Shown: positions 10,341-21,934 of the stretch, in pieces
How positions within the stretch are numbered: the stretch's first letter is position 1
Layout: each line of letters begins with the position of its first letter
Assembly (NCBI GenBank): GCA_030686995.1
Contig: CM060685.1
Location: forward strand, 25,864,065 to 25,928,064
Origin: Artemisia argyi
Lineage: Eukaryota; Streptophyta; Magnoliopsida; Asterales; Asteraceae
Length of the DNA: 64,000 bases
Reading direction: 5' to 3'
Position numbers and translations under genes: made by a program
The notes under the pieces: generated by a model
Told to the model about the DNA's origin: nothing
Databases searched by the model: none
Seen by the model: the letters and a program-made list of their open reading frames with translations, nothing else

Positions 10341-11863
10341 ATCTCCCCCAAAGGGTCGGTTATCACGGTTGCTGGACGTCTTTATCTTTGTCTTTGACTT
10401 TCGACTCTTATAACTTTTGACGTCTTCAAAAATGTTGTTAGATGAATGTAATTTGCTCTTAGTCTTTGTTCTTTGGTGATAGTGTAGTGATTGTGTAGTC
10501 ATCTGCCTTTCGTCACTTCATCATCTTTGATGGTTGTCCGCCATTCCAACATGCTCATACATCTTTGGACTTTGTCTTTCAAGTGCACGAAGTTCCTTTT
10601 CTATCATATTGATCTTAGTCCTTAAACTTTGTAGATTCTTCCTTTTTGGCGTAGAATCTGTCGTTGAACTTTATGGTGCTTAGATCTTTGGGGGAGCTTT
10701 CAATGACTTCAAGATGTATGCATGAGCATGCTGGAATCTACCATCATGGAGGTGATATGTACCTGTGGGTAAACAGTTAGCAATAATCAACCGGTACTTA
10801 CAGATAAGGAATTAGAGCTCATCAACAGCATAGTGTGAAGACTCCTTCTAATCCTTATCAAGGCCGTTCCCATGTCAGATACCCCCGAAGGAGCTTACGA
10901 GACCTACTAAGTAGCTTAATGATTGGGTGAGTTGCTGGGGATCACTCCACGACTATAAACCGCTAAAGAACCACCGCGAACACTAAGCGTAACCCGTGAA
11001 GGGTTACCGAAGTGACCTGCTGTCAGGGCTATTTGATGTTGACCCTGGCAGGAATTTCCGTTCAATCATTGAGAAATACTTTAGTAATTCTCTCATAAAC
11101 GTTCTCGGCAGATTGCTAAGATCTGCGAAGGACTCGATAATTTACAGCTGGTGTCCATTGATGTAGACCACCAGTTGTAGAAATACTAAGTGTTCCTAAG
11201 AGATCTTTGATGTATCTCATGGCTCTAGACTTGATAAGTGCACACTTAGGTTTCCTATGCGGAGACTAGGGAGGGGTCTCCTGCTTCAATATCAACCATC
11301 TCTAAGAGATAAGTCGATAGATTACACTGGTTCCCCGTGAGAATGAAACAAGTTCTTTTAAGAGAACTTGAGTGGTTAATAAGGTTTAGTACATTGCGAC
11401 ACTGGGTCCATGACGACTTTGTCTTCAATACCGGTGTTGCTTTAGCAACAACTAGAAGCATACGAGTTGAACCCGGTGTCTGCCCTAAGGTTGAACATAT
11501 GGAGGGCTATTTCTTTTCACCCTTTTCTTTACTTTTCTTTTTAATTCTTCAACTCCTTCTTTCCCCTTTTATTCTTTTCTCCTTTTTTTCGTATCATACC
11601 TAAGGACTTCTATTTCTAACTATTGGTGATGTCCTTGGGTAGATCCCTCCGGCTCTGGCAGATCATAGGACGGTTTTTTCCTATCTTAATCACCTTATAA
11701 CTCCATGATTATCCGACAATTGCCATGAAACCTTTGATTGAAAATCTCTCAAAGTGTTTGAGATTATCAAATATTTTGTTTAACACTTTGAGAGTTTTGT
11801 GTTCACTTTTGAAGGGCTCCCCCTTCACATGTGCTCATAAGTAATTAATAAATTTGCACATGC

Positions 11864-11888
11864 GGGGGGGGGGGGGGGGGGGGGGGGA
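11864..11888. repeat. Poly-G homopolymer
   Basis: About 25 consecutive G in the 3' region of copy 1. The same place in the other copy is a shorter run on the opposite strand (C18 near 53828-53844). Confidence 0.95.
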
Positions 11889-12652
11889 GCAAGCACTTTT
11901 TGAATTGATCCACTTTCAGTGAACAAGACCGATTCGAGACACGCTTACATCACTAGTTAGACTAGCTTGAAATTATTACCTGGCCTGGTCAAGTCCACAG
12001 AAAGTTTCTCGAGACGGTACATTTCTACTAAGACAAATCCTTTTCGAGACACGCTTACATGACTAGTTAGAGAGTTTCATTGTCAGCTTTTAGGTGACAA
12101 CTAGCTCTAGTAACTAACTTGATGTTATTACCCGTCGAGGATAAGTCTTTTCGAGATTACTAACTTTCATGTTTCGTCAATTCCTGAGTCAATTCTGAGT
12201 CTAGCTCGCACAAGATACGACTTTTAGCTTTTTAACTACTTATATTTTAATCACTTTTATATTTTCTCCCCCTCAAAAATAGCATACGAAATGATGTTTT
12301 TGATAATCTTTTTAGATTAAAATATGCCTTTTTGTGTCTTAAGGGGAGATTCACCAAGAACTTTTATCTTTTTAAGAACAACGTAGTTTTGTTTGACAAG
12401 TGCTCCCCCTCAACAAGTGATTAGGTCTTATTGAGGTGAAATACTTGTCCTTTTGAGCAGAATTATGTAATTCATAAAACATTTGATTAATTCTACTCGA
12501 AAATAAGAAGCATTCGCTCCTTATATTAGTATTGAGGCACTGATGCGTATCTCAGGGTCCTTTCTATACAAGTTCGGGTTGTACACTGTAATGCATGCAC
12601 AAGCCAATATGAATATAAGTATTGACAAATCAAACCAAGATCTTACAAACTT

Positions 12653-14280
12653 CTACCATTCGGGTCTCTGAAACGTCAACACTGGAAATCCTGGTCTGCC
12701 TCCCACATAGCTTTCAAATCTCCTTATCTGATCCTTATGCTTCAGCCGGTTCTCAATCCTTGTCATGAATCTACGAGCTTGTCTAGCCTCATCGGTATTC
12801 CACCTTTTGGATTTGTATAGTGCAACGTCATATAGTTGGCCTTTGATTCCATCTCTAACAAAATTCAGTGTTTCATCACAGAACTTGTGGATTTCATCAT
12901 ATGCCATGAAGCAGTTGCGTCTGTTGACACTGCGATAGGTGAATCCAAAGGCTGGCTGCTTGATCAAGGTGTATTGAGATTCGTGTTGAAGGTTGGGGAC
13001 ATTGTAAAGGTTAGGTTTGGTGAGATTCAACTTCTTTTGGTAACTTTCGACTCCTAGTTGAAGATCTTCTACTCGTTCTTTGATGACGATGTGTCGCATG
13101 AAGATGAGAATAGCTGGGATGAAAGCAAGCTACATTTCTTTGGGTAGGTTGCACAGCTTCCTTGGACTTTGAGTAGATGCATGTCTTCAATATCATTGAG
13201 GAGCAATCGTGGAAAGTCTGACTCAGAAATCTCGTACTCTTTTTCATCTAGTCTTTTGAGCACGATCTTCTTGAGAAAGGAGTACCCAAAGTGAGTGACT
13301 GTTGAAACATACTGAATGGAGACAATCTTTAACTCACTCATCACATTTCCCATTGTTTGACTGAGTATGCTGCTTTGATAGTACTGTGCCCGGTTTTCTG
13401 GCCATTGGTGAATCCCGTAGAGTGCATTCCGGTCATAGGCAACAACTTTGTCCACGAATAAGTCTGGTGCTTCTTCTTCTATGGCGTTGTTGAGGTATCT
13501 AGCTACAGGGATTGAGAAGGTGAGTGATGTGGCGTACTTCGTCTCTATCTTGCTTTCATGTTGTAGAAACTCCAAGTCATTGTTGAAGAAGAATTTGTAA
13601 GGTATTCGTTCTTGCTTAGGCTTTCCAACCAAGGGTAGAGGTTTGGTCCAATCGGTGTAGTAAGGCCCTTTATTCTTTGAGTAGTAATCAATGTTGGACT
13701 CGGGGTTTAGCCAATCTATGTCATTAGACATTGCTCGGGCAATGTTTTCCAGGTGATACTCGAGTTCAACAGAGTTGGCAGAGCGGTCTTTCAATAGGTT
13801 GAATGCTGCATTCTTGATCCTTCTCAGCTCTTTCTTGCTCATTTCCTTTAAACCGTAGTCCCGTTGCAGAAGTTGTACATATTCCATGGTTCGGCCATCT
13901 AATGGTAATTGATTTTCTGCAAGGGGTGGTTGAGCTTTAACCATTTCATCAAACCAGGAGTACTCAGCAGTTTTGTCTTCGTCCAGCCAATTGAGAATGT
14001 TTTTAGGTTTCTTAGGTTCTTTAGTTTCTTTGCCTTTCGAAGAGGTGTTAGGTTTGTGGTGAGGATGTTTGCGTTTCTTTTCTTTCTTCTTTTTTGATGA
14101 AGGTTCTGGTATGTCATCGGGCTGAGGGAAATCATCTCCGCCGGTGTACTCGAAGTGGTCTTGGGCTTTTGGACCTGTACCGGATGCCTTAGGTTGGTGA
14201 GTTGACGTTGTTGTTGTTGGAAGAATGACAGGTTCTTTGTGTTGAGATGAGGGTCCTTCGGCTTGCTTTTGCTTTTTTGC
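12653..14280 (-). pseudogene. SIRE-like post-pol (env-position) ORF, C-terminal part
   Basis: Homologous to codons ~880 onward of the long ORF at 48817-53055. It opens at AKKQKQAEGPSSQ, passes a Lys-rich KKKKEKKRKHPHHK stretch, and continues through NALYGIHQWPENRAQYYQSS. Two reading frames are needed: 14280 to ~13165, then a second frame from there to 12653. Comparison with the other copy shows one base missing near 13165 (CAAGGAAGC against CAAGGAAAGC). The second frame carries RQ/RHIVIKERVEDLQLGVESYQKK and ends after YVGGRPGF. Known only as the extra ORF downstream of pol in SIRE/Maximus copia elements; function unproven. Truncated and frameshifted, so dead. Confidence 0.85.
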
Positions 14281-14309
14281 ATAGGGAGACCGCAATCTCT
14301 TGACAATAA

Positions 14310-16404
14310 TCACTGAGCACAATAACGTAACTCCTTCAAGTGTTTGTCAATTCGTAGATATAATAAGAACACTAACCCAAATAATTCTACTTCAACGTCA
14401 AATAGGTGATAAAAACTTTTCTTTGTAACCAAGTATACAATAAGATCGAGCCAATGTAATTAGGTAAGAACCAATAAACCAAAACTCTTCTTGTGTATGT
14501 CATCTCCATATCAATCAAGAATTAAATCCCAAACAATATCAACCTGTGTGTCCAAACATCTTCTTTCAAAAAACAATCAATCTGTGTGTGTTTTGGAACA
14601 AAATTTGTTCCATATCAAAAACCAATAATCTTCAAACGTGTGTCGTCATCCGAGAACCAAAAATCATCTTACCCTCACTTCTCGTAGTTTCATGTATATC
14701 GACTCATCAAACTCAGACGGATCAAAATCCAATAATTAATCAGTAACATTTACACTTCGAGATCCTTTAATACGTAGCATTAGAGTTATAGGTTTCATCA
14801 GTAGTTGTATAATCTCCCTTTGCTTGCAATAACCTTGCGTGTATATAATTAGAAAATTATTGTGTATGAATAACCCATCAAACGACAATCAGATATGAAC
14901 TGGTAGGCGCCATGCTCAAATCGAAACAATTAAAACCAAAGCGAATAAAATGCTTCACCGACCCACGATTACATCCTAATAATCAACAATTCCATGCTTC
15001 CACCGTCCCATGATAATAATTTAAACAATATCCATCCTGACCCACAATCATAACCATCACATGGTACTGACCCACAATGAATATACTAAATCGAATAGAA
15101 CAAAGTCAGTTACCTTATCTCTTTCTCTCGTTACCCATATCATCAACACAAAACAAATTCGCATGCTGTAGCAATAACGAGCATAAATACCATCTTCAGT
15201 GTAAACCCAGTAGAAACCATTCAGAGCTCAGCAGTGGAAACGAACAACATTAGCATTGGTAACATGAAGCGTAACAGTGGAAAAATTTATGGAGCATTGC
15301 TAACAATCAAGGCAGCAGTGGAAACGATTAGCTAGCAGTGGTAATTCTCGAACCTCACTTTCAAACTAGAAATCAGTAACATGTCTGCTCCAGTAGCCTT
15401 AGTTCACAACAATGCATACATCAGTAACTTTAGTGAACGTATATCCTTACTCCCAAAGCGTATTTCAATGCCCCATTCAACCAGTAACCCTACTTATACA
15501 CCAGTAGAGTTAATAAACGTAGCCTTTACTTCCAATCAATTTCGCATCACCAGTAAAGTTAAGTACTCACGCAATCAATCTGCTTTTAGTACCTGCTCTT
15601 CACAATAACGAACAACACTCAACACCATTATGTTCACCAGAAAACATGATTAGAGTAACCTTATTATTATTCTCTTTCAATGTACCAATAACTTTCTTAC
15701 AAACCCTAATGTTGAACCAGTAATACGCACCTCCATTTCCTTCAATCAGTAAGGTGTGTAAACCATGCTTCTTCTTACAGTACAGTCACATTAGTCATCA
15801 CCAAGACCAGCAGATCGAATTACAGTACTGATCGAATTAGGGTTCATCATTAAACACAGAATCCAAACTAGAGTTTTAATAACAGCATGCTTAGGGTTTA
15901 TGTTACCAAGAGGAGAGCGAATATCTAGGGTTTCAGTATTCTTTTCATGTACATACTGTTGAATAAACACAATCATAAACCAGTTTCTTCAAGAAACCCT
16001 AAAAACGATGATACTCAGATCCGAGTTGCTTTCTTCCATTAATTACAGAAATCAAACAACTTATAACCAACTTCCATAATGATTTTATAAGAAGTATGCA
16101 TTAATTCAGGAAGTTTAGTATCACAAAAACCCTAAAAATTCGAAATATAATACCTCTCTCTGCAGTAGTTTTTGACACACCAGAACTTTTACATAAAAGC
16201 TCAGATTGAAGATCCCTCTGGTGGAAATCTTCCTTGATATACCAAGAACCTCCAGTAAAAATTTTAGCCCGATCCAACGGTTAACAAATGAGCTATCACC
16301 GTTAGAAAACTGTACTGCAGAAAGTTACGAAAATTGTAACCAAATTCGAATTTTGCTTCTTTTCGTCGAAAAACCTTATAGATCCTAGATCACGAGCAAC
16401 CTGG
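14310..16404 (-). other. Noncoding internal leader of the 8612-16894 copia
   Basis: About 2.1 kb between the nested element and the primer site. No ORF with recognisable domains. It is rich in short recurrent phrases such as CAGTAAC, CAGCAGTGG and ACCGACCCAC. On the minus strand this is where gag would start in a coding copia, and none is present. Confidence 0.6.
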
Positions 16405-16416
16405 GCTCTGATGCCA
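16405..16416 (-). promoter_or_regulatory. Primer binding site (initiator tRNA-Met)
   Basis: Minus strand reads TGGCATCAGAGC, one base off the common plant copia site TGGTATCAGAGC, and is two bases inside the 5' LTR at 16419. It fixes the orientation of the element. Confidence 0.9.
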
Positions 16417-16418
16417 CT

Positions 16419-16894
16419 TGTTAAGAATCGTTTAAGCTCAGACTTGTTAGGTCTTTATCTAGGAATAACAATAACAACAAGAACATGCACAACGGAATAT
16501 ATAAACATTATTGTTATTGCTATAAGGCTTCGCCATCATCTTTACTCTATTACAATCTCCAATACTACCTTGATCAATGGTAGTACATGTTATCTACACT
16601 ATAACAAGGAATCAAAGATCCTTGAGGCTAAACAAAACTACCCTAGATGTTTTCCCATAAAACGTCTCTACACACACGCTTTATTGGTTTTCTACATTGT
16701 GACACACGTTAAAACCAATTCCTTGTATTCTCTTTATATAATAGAGAACTAGGGTTACAAAATACTACAAAGGACTAATAAGTAAAATCTTCTTTAGCAA
16801 GCAAGTCCCTTGTCTTTTGCATTTTTCACTTTGTCATCATAAGTCCTTCATCTTTCATATTTTGTCAATATCAACTCAAGTATAATTCCTAACA
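16419..16894 (-). repeat. 5' LTR of the 8612-16894 copia
   Basis: 476 bp, TGTTAAG...CCTAACA, followed on the right by the TTTAT target duplication. Represents the LTR without the MITE. Confidence 0.9.
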
Positions 16895-17386
16895 TTTATT
16901 ATCCCTATTTGTCTTAATAGAAATTGCATAGTTATTCACTTATTCTTGTTGCTCTAAGCCCTTATTAATGATGATAGATTATACGGAACCAACAAATTAG
17001 TCAAGATTTCTTACAAAAAATAAAAACATGAAAACTTTTAAATACAAAACAAATGAAAGGTATATGTTACGACTTATGAACCTGTTTCATCTTTGTGTGT
17101 TGGTTCAATTTTGGATTTTGCGAGGTTTTACACATCCAACTTCATAACATTGGTTTTATAAAACATTTTTATTACCAATTTACTAAGAGTAAAATAACAA
17201 AGTTTTGATTGAGGTATCGGGTTCATTAATTAAACAATTACGAACAATTATCATGCACCGGGTGCATTTAAGATACATTTAGGTAAAACTGATAATTTTT
17301 TAAAAAATTAACATTATATCGAAAAAATCCATGGGGTGCACGTGCACCCGCGGGCACCCCCTTGGCTCCGTCCCTGGACTGGTTGC

Positions 17387-18600
17387 AAAGTCTTGCACCA
17401 TTCATCCTTTTGACTGAGGTTCGATAGTTTTCGGTGTTAACCCCTAGTGTATATAAAGCATGAGGGCATATTAGTCCTTTCGCTAACGTAATAAAACGAG
17501 TAACGATCATTAATTTTAAGGACGAAAGATGCAATTTGCGTAAACAAAAAGAACTAAAGTTGGATTTAACTCAGAATTAAACAAAATAAAGTGACAATGA
17601 AAAAATGTTATTCTTGAGACTAGGAGGGTGAGCATAACCAAACCACAAAAGTAAATAAATAAATAAACACAAAACAAAAATTAACCGAAAAAATCGATTC
17701 AAAGAAGAAAAAATAAAATTTTGGTTCTTTTATAAATAATAAGCCCTTTAATTTCAGTTTTCACTAAAAAATCAAATCGAAATAACCACACAAAACCGAT
17801 CCACCATATCAAAGAAAATATTAAATTTTTTATTTAAATTAAACTCAGTTATAAATATTCTGTTTTACACATTTTTGAATTAATCATTCAAACACGTATT
17901 ATTGGTGAATCATGGTAGGAAATTTTCTCAAAATATACTAAAAGAAGAATTTGAAGTTTTTCTTTGAAATACCAAATTTTTGAAAAATCAAATATTTATA
18001 ATAACCGAAAAACCTTAGAAAAATGAAAAATAAACCTAAAATTCTAGAAAAATAAACAATATAAACCAATTGTATTTTTCAAGTTCTTCTTAGACTTAAG
18101 ACTGTCATCTTTTTCATTTTTCTTTAATTTATTTTTGAGTTAATTATGAATTTAGTCCTTTAAGTTTATACAAATTGCACCTTTCATCCCTTAAAATTAA
18201 CAATCATTACTCTTTTTGTTGCGTGAAAAGCGAAAAGACTAATATGCCGTCATGCTTTAACGAACGTCTGTCAAAAGGATAAACTGTGCAAGATTTTGCA
18301 ACTACAGGGAGGCATGTTGCAAAAGGTTTCAAAAAAACACGAAAGATGTGAACGAAATATGTAATTAACTCAGTATACTATTTGTGACAATTTTTTTTTT
18401 TTTTTTTTCATCATTCATTTCATCTTATTTTTGGTATAAATGTAGAATAATACAACTACCATATACATCACAAACTAATGTCTATCAAAAAGGTCTCTTG
18501 TCGCTATATGATCACATAGTTTATAAAATAGAAAAAAATAAAAATAATAACAGTATATATTACGTTGCATGGGAAATTATAAAATGGAAAGATTTCTAAT
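17387..18600. other. Intergenic sequence upstream of the SSL gene
   Basis: AT-rich. It holds repetitive phrases (CTTTGTGG/TTGCAAAGTCTTGCACC; CCGTCATGCTTTAACG) shared with other intergenic parts of the window, and a T20 tract at 18390. No ORF supported. Confidence 0.4.
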
Positions 18601-18616
18601 CAAACAAGTAGCTAGC

Positions 18617-18693
18617 TTATATATACAAAACCTCTCTGTACTACCATAATCTCATAGAGTAATACTGACCTAACATTTTAATTAACTAACTCT
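18617..18693 (+). promoter_or_regulatory. Core promoter and 5' UTR of the SSL gene
   Basis: TATATATACAAAA near 18619 is a good plant TATA box. The A/C-rich leader then runs about 45-60 bases to the ATG at 18694. There is no upstream ATG between the box and the start. Confidence 0.6.
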
Positions 18694-19134
18694 ATGGAGT
18701 CAACTCGTTCATCCTCACCAAACTCACCACCAAACCCGGCCCAAACAACTAGTTCATCATCATGGCGTAGAGATTCATTAATCACGTTGGTTTGCACTGT
18801 TGCAATAGCACTACTTCTAGTCCAGTACGATAACTTTGATGCAGCTGCCTATCCATCCGAAGAATTGGCTAAGAAGCCAGTTTTTGAAGTGCCTCGTGTC
18901 AACTCACATGTGCTACATGGGTCCGAAAAGGTTGGCGAGGGACAGTTGCTCGGGCGAGAAGATATTGTTTATGATCGAAATTTAGGTGTTATTTACACGA
19001 GTTGTAGTGATGGCTGGATTAAACGAGTTAGACTGAGTGACTCTGAGGTGGAAGATTGGGTTAACACGGCTGGTAGGCCGCTTGGACTCGCTCTTGGTTA
19101 CTCGGGTGAAGTTTATGTTGCTGATGCTTATAAG
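18694..19134 (+). CDS. Strictosidine synthase-like protein, exon 1
   Basis: The first 147 residues of a plant strictosidine-synthase-like (SSL, adipocyte plasma membrane-associated-like) protein, a six-bladed beta-propeller family. A Ser/Pro-rich N-terminus precedes a membrane anchor (LITLVCTVAIALLLV, residues ~29-43). The first propeller motifs follow: GEGQLLGREDIVYD, GVIYTSCSDGWIKRV, and GRPLGLALGYSGEVYVADAYK, the family's 'G-x-PLGL...ADAYKG' signature. The exon ends AAG|GTTAGT at phase 0, where family members are commonly spliced before GLLKV. The next family exon (about 150 residues) was not found before 24018, so the gene is probably broken. Family members are secretory or ER proteins; most do not make strictosidine, and no substrate can be assigned here. 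Confidence 0.85.
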
Positions 19135-19621
19135 GTTAGTCTTTAAGTTGTAATCAAGAAATATATAAGACCATCGACACCATATTTTGTGCATCAACGG
19201 AGGGGTGTGCAATAGATGCCATCGCGCAGAGCCTCCATTAAAAAGACAACACATTTTATTAGTTTAACATATAAATACGTATAATATTAAACATATATGA
19301 GTCTTATAATTCAAGTTTATATGTAACTTTTTTTTAGTTTACAAATGGATAAGGCCTCTTTGTTTTTATTGCCTAGAGCCCGTGCATCAATCATTTACAA
19401 GATAATGTGAACAGCCTCTTCATATAAACCAGACAACTTAAACTCATATTTGTAGTTGTATCGATCTGTATAAATGAGGCGGTTGTGAGTCAACCTCACA
19501 TTTTTATTAGAAAATTCAAAAATACATGTTCGGGGAAAAGAAAATAAATAAAAATAAAAATAAAAATAAAATCCTATTTTAAGATGGATGATAATTTTAC
19601 AACTTTTGCATAACGTAACAT

Positions 19622-19624
<3 letters not shown>
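19135..19624. other. Intron-like sequence after SSL exon 1
   Basis: Begins with the donor GTTAGT. AT-rich, no exon homologous to the SSL family found. Confidence 0.5.

Positions 19625-19699
<75 letters not shown>
19625..19699. repeat. (TA)n microsatellite
   Basis: Left flank of the inverted-repeat element at 19700. Confidence 0.95.
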
Positions 19700-19703
<4 letters not shown>

Positions 19704-20507
19704 GTGGTTATTATAAAAAGGGTCTTATAATAAAAAGTGTAGGAAGGATTGTGGGAGTGACATGTGTCACCCCCTTGCCACATCATATGACACATCATAT
19801 GACACGTGTCACCCCCCCCACCACCCCCCCCCCCCCCCCCCGCCCCCCCCCTCTCGCCGAAAAATTTTTTTTTTTCCCGCCAAAATTTTTTAGTGCATCA
19901 CAGTTATAAAGTTACTGCATCACGGTTATAAAGTTACTGCATCACGTTTACTGCATCACAATTATGATTTTACTGCATCACGGTTACTGCATTCATGGTT
20001 TTAATGTTACTGCATCATGGTTATAAAGTTACTGCATCATGGTTATAAAGAAACTGAATTATCATAAGTTTTATGCATCATATATGTATGTAACTGCATC
20101 ACAATTAAAATACGATTCTTTTTTAAGTTTTGGTGCATCTTTATTATAAGTTACTGCATCATAGTTAATAGTTTAATACATCAGCTATGTTGCAGTAACT
20201 TATAACCTTAATGCACTAAAATTTAAAACTGTGATGCAGTAACTTTTATAATTGTGATGCAGTAACTTTATAACTGTGATGCACTAAAAATTTTTGGCGG
20301 GAAAAAAAAAAATTTTTTTTGCCCAAAAAAAAAATTTTTTTTGGCGGGAATTTTTTTTTTTTTTTTTTTGCGGGGGGGGGGGGGGGGGGGGGGTGGGGGT
20401 GGGGGGTGGTAACATGTGTCATATGATTTGGCATAGGGGTGACACATGTCGCCCTCACAATCCTTCCTACACTTTTTATTATAAGGCCCTTTTTATTTTA
20501 ACCCATA

Positions 20508-20510
<3 letters not shown>
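19700..20510. mobile_element. Long inverted-repeat MITE flanked by (TA)n
   Basis: The outer ~75 bases (AAAAAGGGTCTTATAATAAA... AGTGTAGGAAGGATTGTG ...GACATGTGTCACCC) return as reverse complement at 20440-20510. Next inside on both sides come a C-run or G-run, TTTTTCCCGCC/GGCGGGAAAAA, and AGTGCATCACAGTTATAAAG repeats, so nearly the whole 811 bases can fold into a hairpin. The middle is made of ~12 copies of a GTTACTGCATCACGGTTATAA-like unit. No transposase. Confidence 0.85.

Positions 20511-20581
<71 letters not shown>
20511..20581. repeat. (TA)n microsatellite
   Basis: Right flank of the MITE at 19700-20510. Confidence 0.95.
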
Positions 20582-20586
<5 letters not shown>

Positions 20587-21580
20587 TTGTGAAATTTATC
20601 TGCTATCATGGGTGCTTTCCATTTTAATTTGGTTAAGGGTTCGAAACTTCCAATCATTTTCTTTCATGCGCTTTGAGTGTTTTTTCCCATGAATCATATA
20701 ATAAATCCTGAAGATACTAATAATGAACAATTTGATAAATTTGAAAGTATAAAGTGATCTAGTTTGCGCGGCTTTGGGGTTATGTCTACTAGAATAACAA
20801 CCTATAAATGTACTAAGATATTAAATTTAAGCAATACAAATCAATAAGCGTGCTTGTTGTACAAACAAATTTAGCACAAAAAATTCTCTTCTAAATTATA
20901 GTCAACACTTTTTTTAAAGTTAATATAAAAATCAAAATATTTATTGAAACTTAAGTAAACAATTAAAGCATTTGACATTTGACATTTGTTTTTCCTTCAC
21001 AATAAATTATTTTAATATAATACAATTACTAAAAGTTGTAAATTATCTTTCTTATTAAAGTGCTGCAAAATAAGTTCATTTCACATGGACAATCACCAAA
21101 ATAAATAATGTAAAAGGTCAAATCTTATCATGAAACGAAGAAATTAATTCAAGTCACAGTTTTCGTTTAAACACACCAATACACAAAGAAATAACATTCA
21201 CAAAAATAAAAACCTCCTTTCACACCTGAGGAGGGATCAAATCCAATAGCTCACATCCCCTAACTTCAAAAACAACTTTAGAGAATCTTTCTCCGATGTT
21301 GAGATATTGTTACACCCGGTCTAATTTTTAGCTTTTTATGTATGAGTCCGTTTGGTTTTTACTAATGGGAGGTTGAGTAGCTCTACAGTAAATTGTTAAC
21401 GAAGTGTTTTGCAAACCAACCCAACCCGATATCACATGTTTTGAACCTACTAAAAAGTCACAAATTAAACCCACCAAACCTAAGTTCGCCCAAATTCAAT
21501 GATGTTGCTAATTCACAACAAATTGAGTATTTAGCCACTACAAGTTGTTTTCTAACTTTGTGTTTCCTTTGTATATATAG
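20582..21580. other. Intergenic or intronic sequence before the HIPP exon
   Basis: AT-rich. I looked for a HIPP first exon (MGVLDH-type start) and for the missing SSL exon and found neither. It ends in the acceptor TTTGTATATATAG at 21580. Confidence 0.5.
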
Positions 21581-21934
21581 ACAGTTGAGATTAGAGTAAA
21601 AATCGATTGTGAAGGATGCGAGAGGAAAGTAAGGAGATCAGTTGAAGGAATGAAGGGTGTGACATCAGTAAGCATTGAGCCAAGACAGCACAAGCTCACA
21701 GTCGTAGGGTACGTTGAACCTCACAAGGTTGTATCTCGTGTGGCACACCGAACAGGCAAGAAGGCGGAGCTCTGGCCCTATGTGCCATATGATGTCGTGG
21801 AACACCCTTATGCTCAGGGTGTGTATGACAGGAAGGCACCATCAGGGTATGTGCGGTACAATCAAGACCCGAACATGAACCATTTGACCCGTGCCACCTC
21901 AACTGAGGTTCGGTATGTACACCACTACTTTTAG
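21581..21934 (+). CDS. HIPP26-type heavy-metal-associated protein, 3' exon (frameshifted)
   Basis: Encodes TVEIRVKIDCEGCERKVRRS..., an HMA fold with the metal-binding CxxC (DCEGCERKV), then KLTVVGYVEPHKVVSRVAHRTGKKAELWPYVPYDVVEHPYA and APSGYVRYNQDP, the diagnostic C-terminal half of HIPP26/27-type proteins. These proteins bind Cd/Cu/Zn and are normally farnesylated on a C-terminal CaaX box. Here the frame ends ...STEVRYVHHYF at 21934. A run of four extra bases (TATG, 21914-21917) moves the real tail, ending in CAIM and TGA at 21966-21968, into another frame. The exon starts right after a good acceptor. Its usual first exon (MGVLDH...) was not found in the window. It lies between SSL exon 1 and the SSL 3' exons, in the same direction and phase 0. 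Confidence 0.85.
   Translation, partial: TVEIRVKIDCEGCERKVRRSVEGMKGVTSVSIEPRQHKLTVVGYVEPHKVVSRVAHRTGKKAELWPYVPYDVVEHPYAQGVYDRKAPSGYVRYNQDPNMNHLTRATSTEVRYVHHYF

Larger units (their letters stand above)
10006..14280 (-). mobile_element. Truncated SIRE-like copia (copy 1), 3' end only
   Basis: Minus-strand order is: C-terminal third of a long post-pol ORF (14280 to 12653), a ~2.3-kb 3' untranslated region, the purine tract CTTTGGGGGAGAT beside 10341, and a 3' LTR (10340-10006). The 3' region matches the sequence after the homologous ORF at 53056-54054 base for base in long stretches, including the G/C homopolymer. Gag, pol and 5' LTR are missing; the break is at 14280. Confidence 0.85.
9759..14309. 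repeat. 29-bp perfect inverted repeat bracketing a truncated copia
   Basis: 9759-9787 (TTATTGTCAAGAG...CTCCCTAT) is the exact reverse complement of 14281-14309. The right copy sits precisely where homology of the SIRE-like ORF ends. Confidence 0.9.
8612..16894 (-). mobile_element. Non-autonomous Ty1/copia element, complete with TSD
   Basis: Two LTRs (8612-9405 and 16419-16894) run TGTTAAGAATCG to ATTCCTAACA and flank an internal region with a minus-strand primer site at the right and a purine tract at the left. Direct repeats TTTAT at 8607-8611 and 16895-16899 form a perfect 5-bp target duplication, so both outer ends are original. The own internal sequence (9406-9744 and ~14310-16404) has no gag or pol; the only long ORF belongs to a second copia nested inside. 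It therefore must have been mobilised by a related element. Confidence 0.9.
8145..17379. mobile_element. hAT-like element split by a copia insertion
   Basis: Ends are TAGGGACGAAGCCAG at 8145 and GGCTCCGTCCCTGGAC at 17364-17379. The reverse complement of the latter contains CAGGGACGGAGCCA, a close terminal inverted repeat. A 7-base direct repeat TGGTTGC (8138-8144 and 17380-17386) lies just outside, but the exact right boundary is uncertain by three bases. With the 8.3-kb copia removed the element would be ~950 bp, with no ORF of its own, so it is MITE-like. Confidence 0.5.

Noticed and set aside
18982..19254. Minus-strand ORF over SSL exon 1, and minus-strand ORFs over the HIPP and post-pol ORFs
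   Set aside because: Shadows of well-supported genes on the + strand; no independent evidence.
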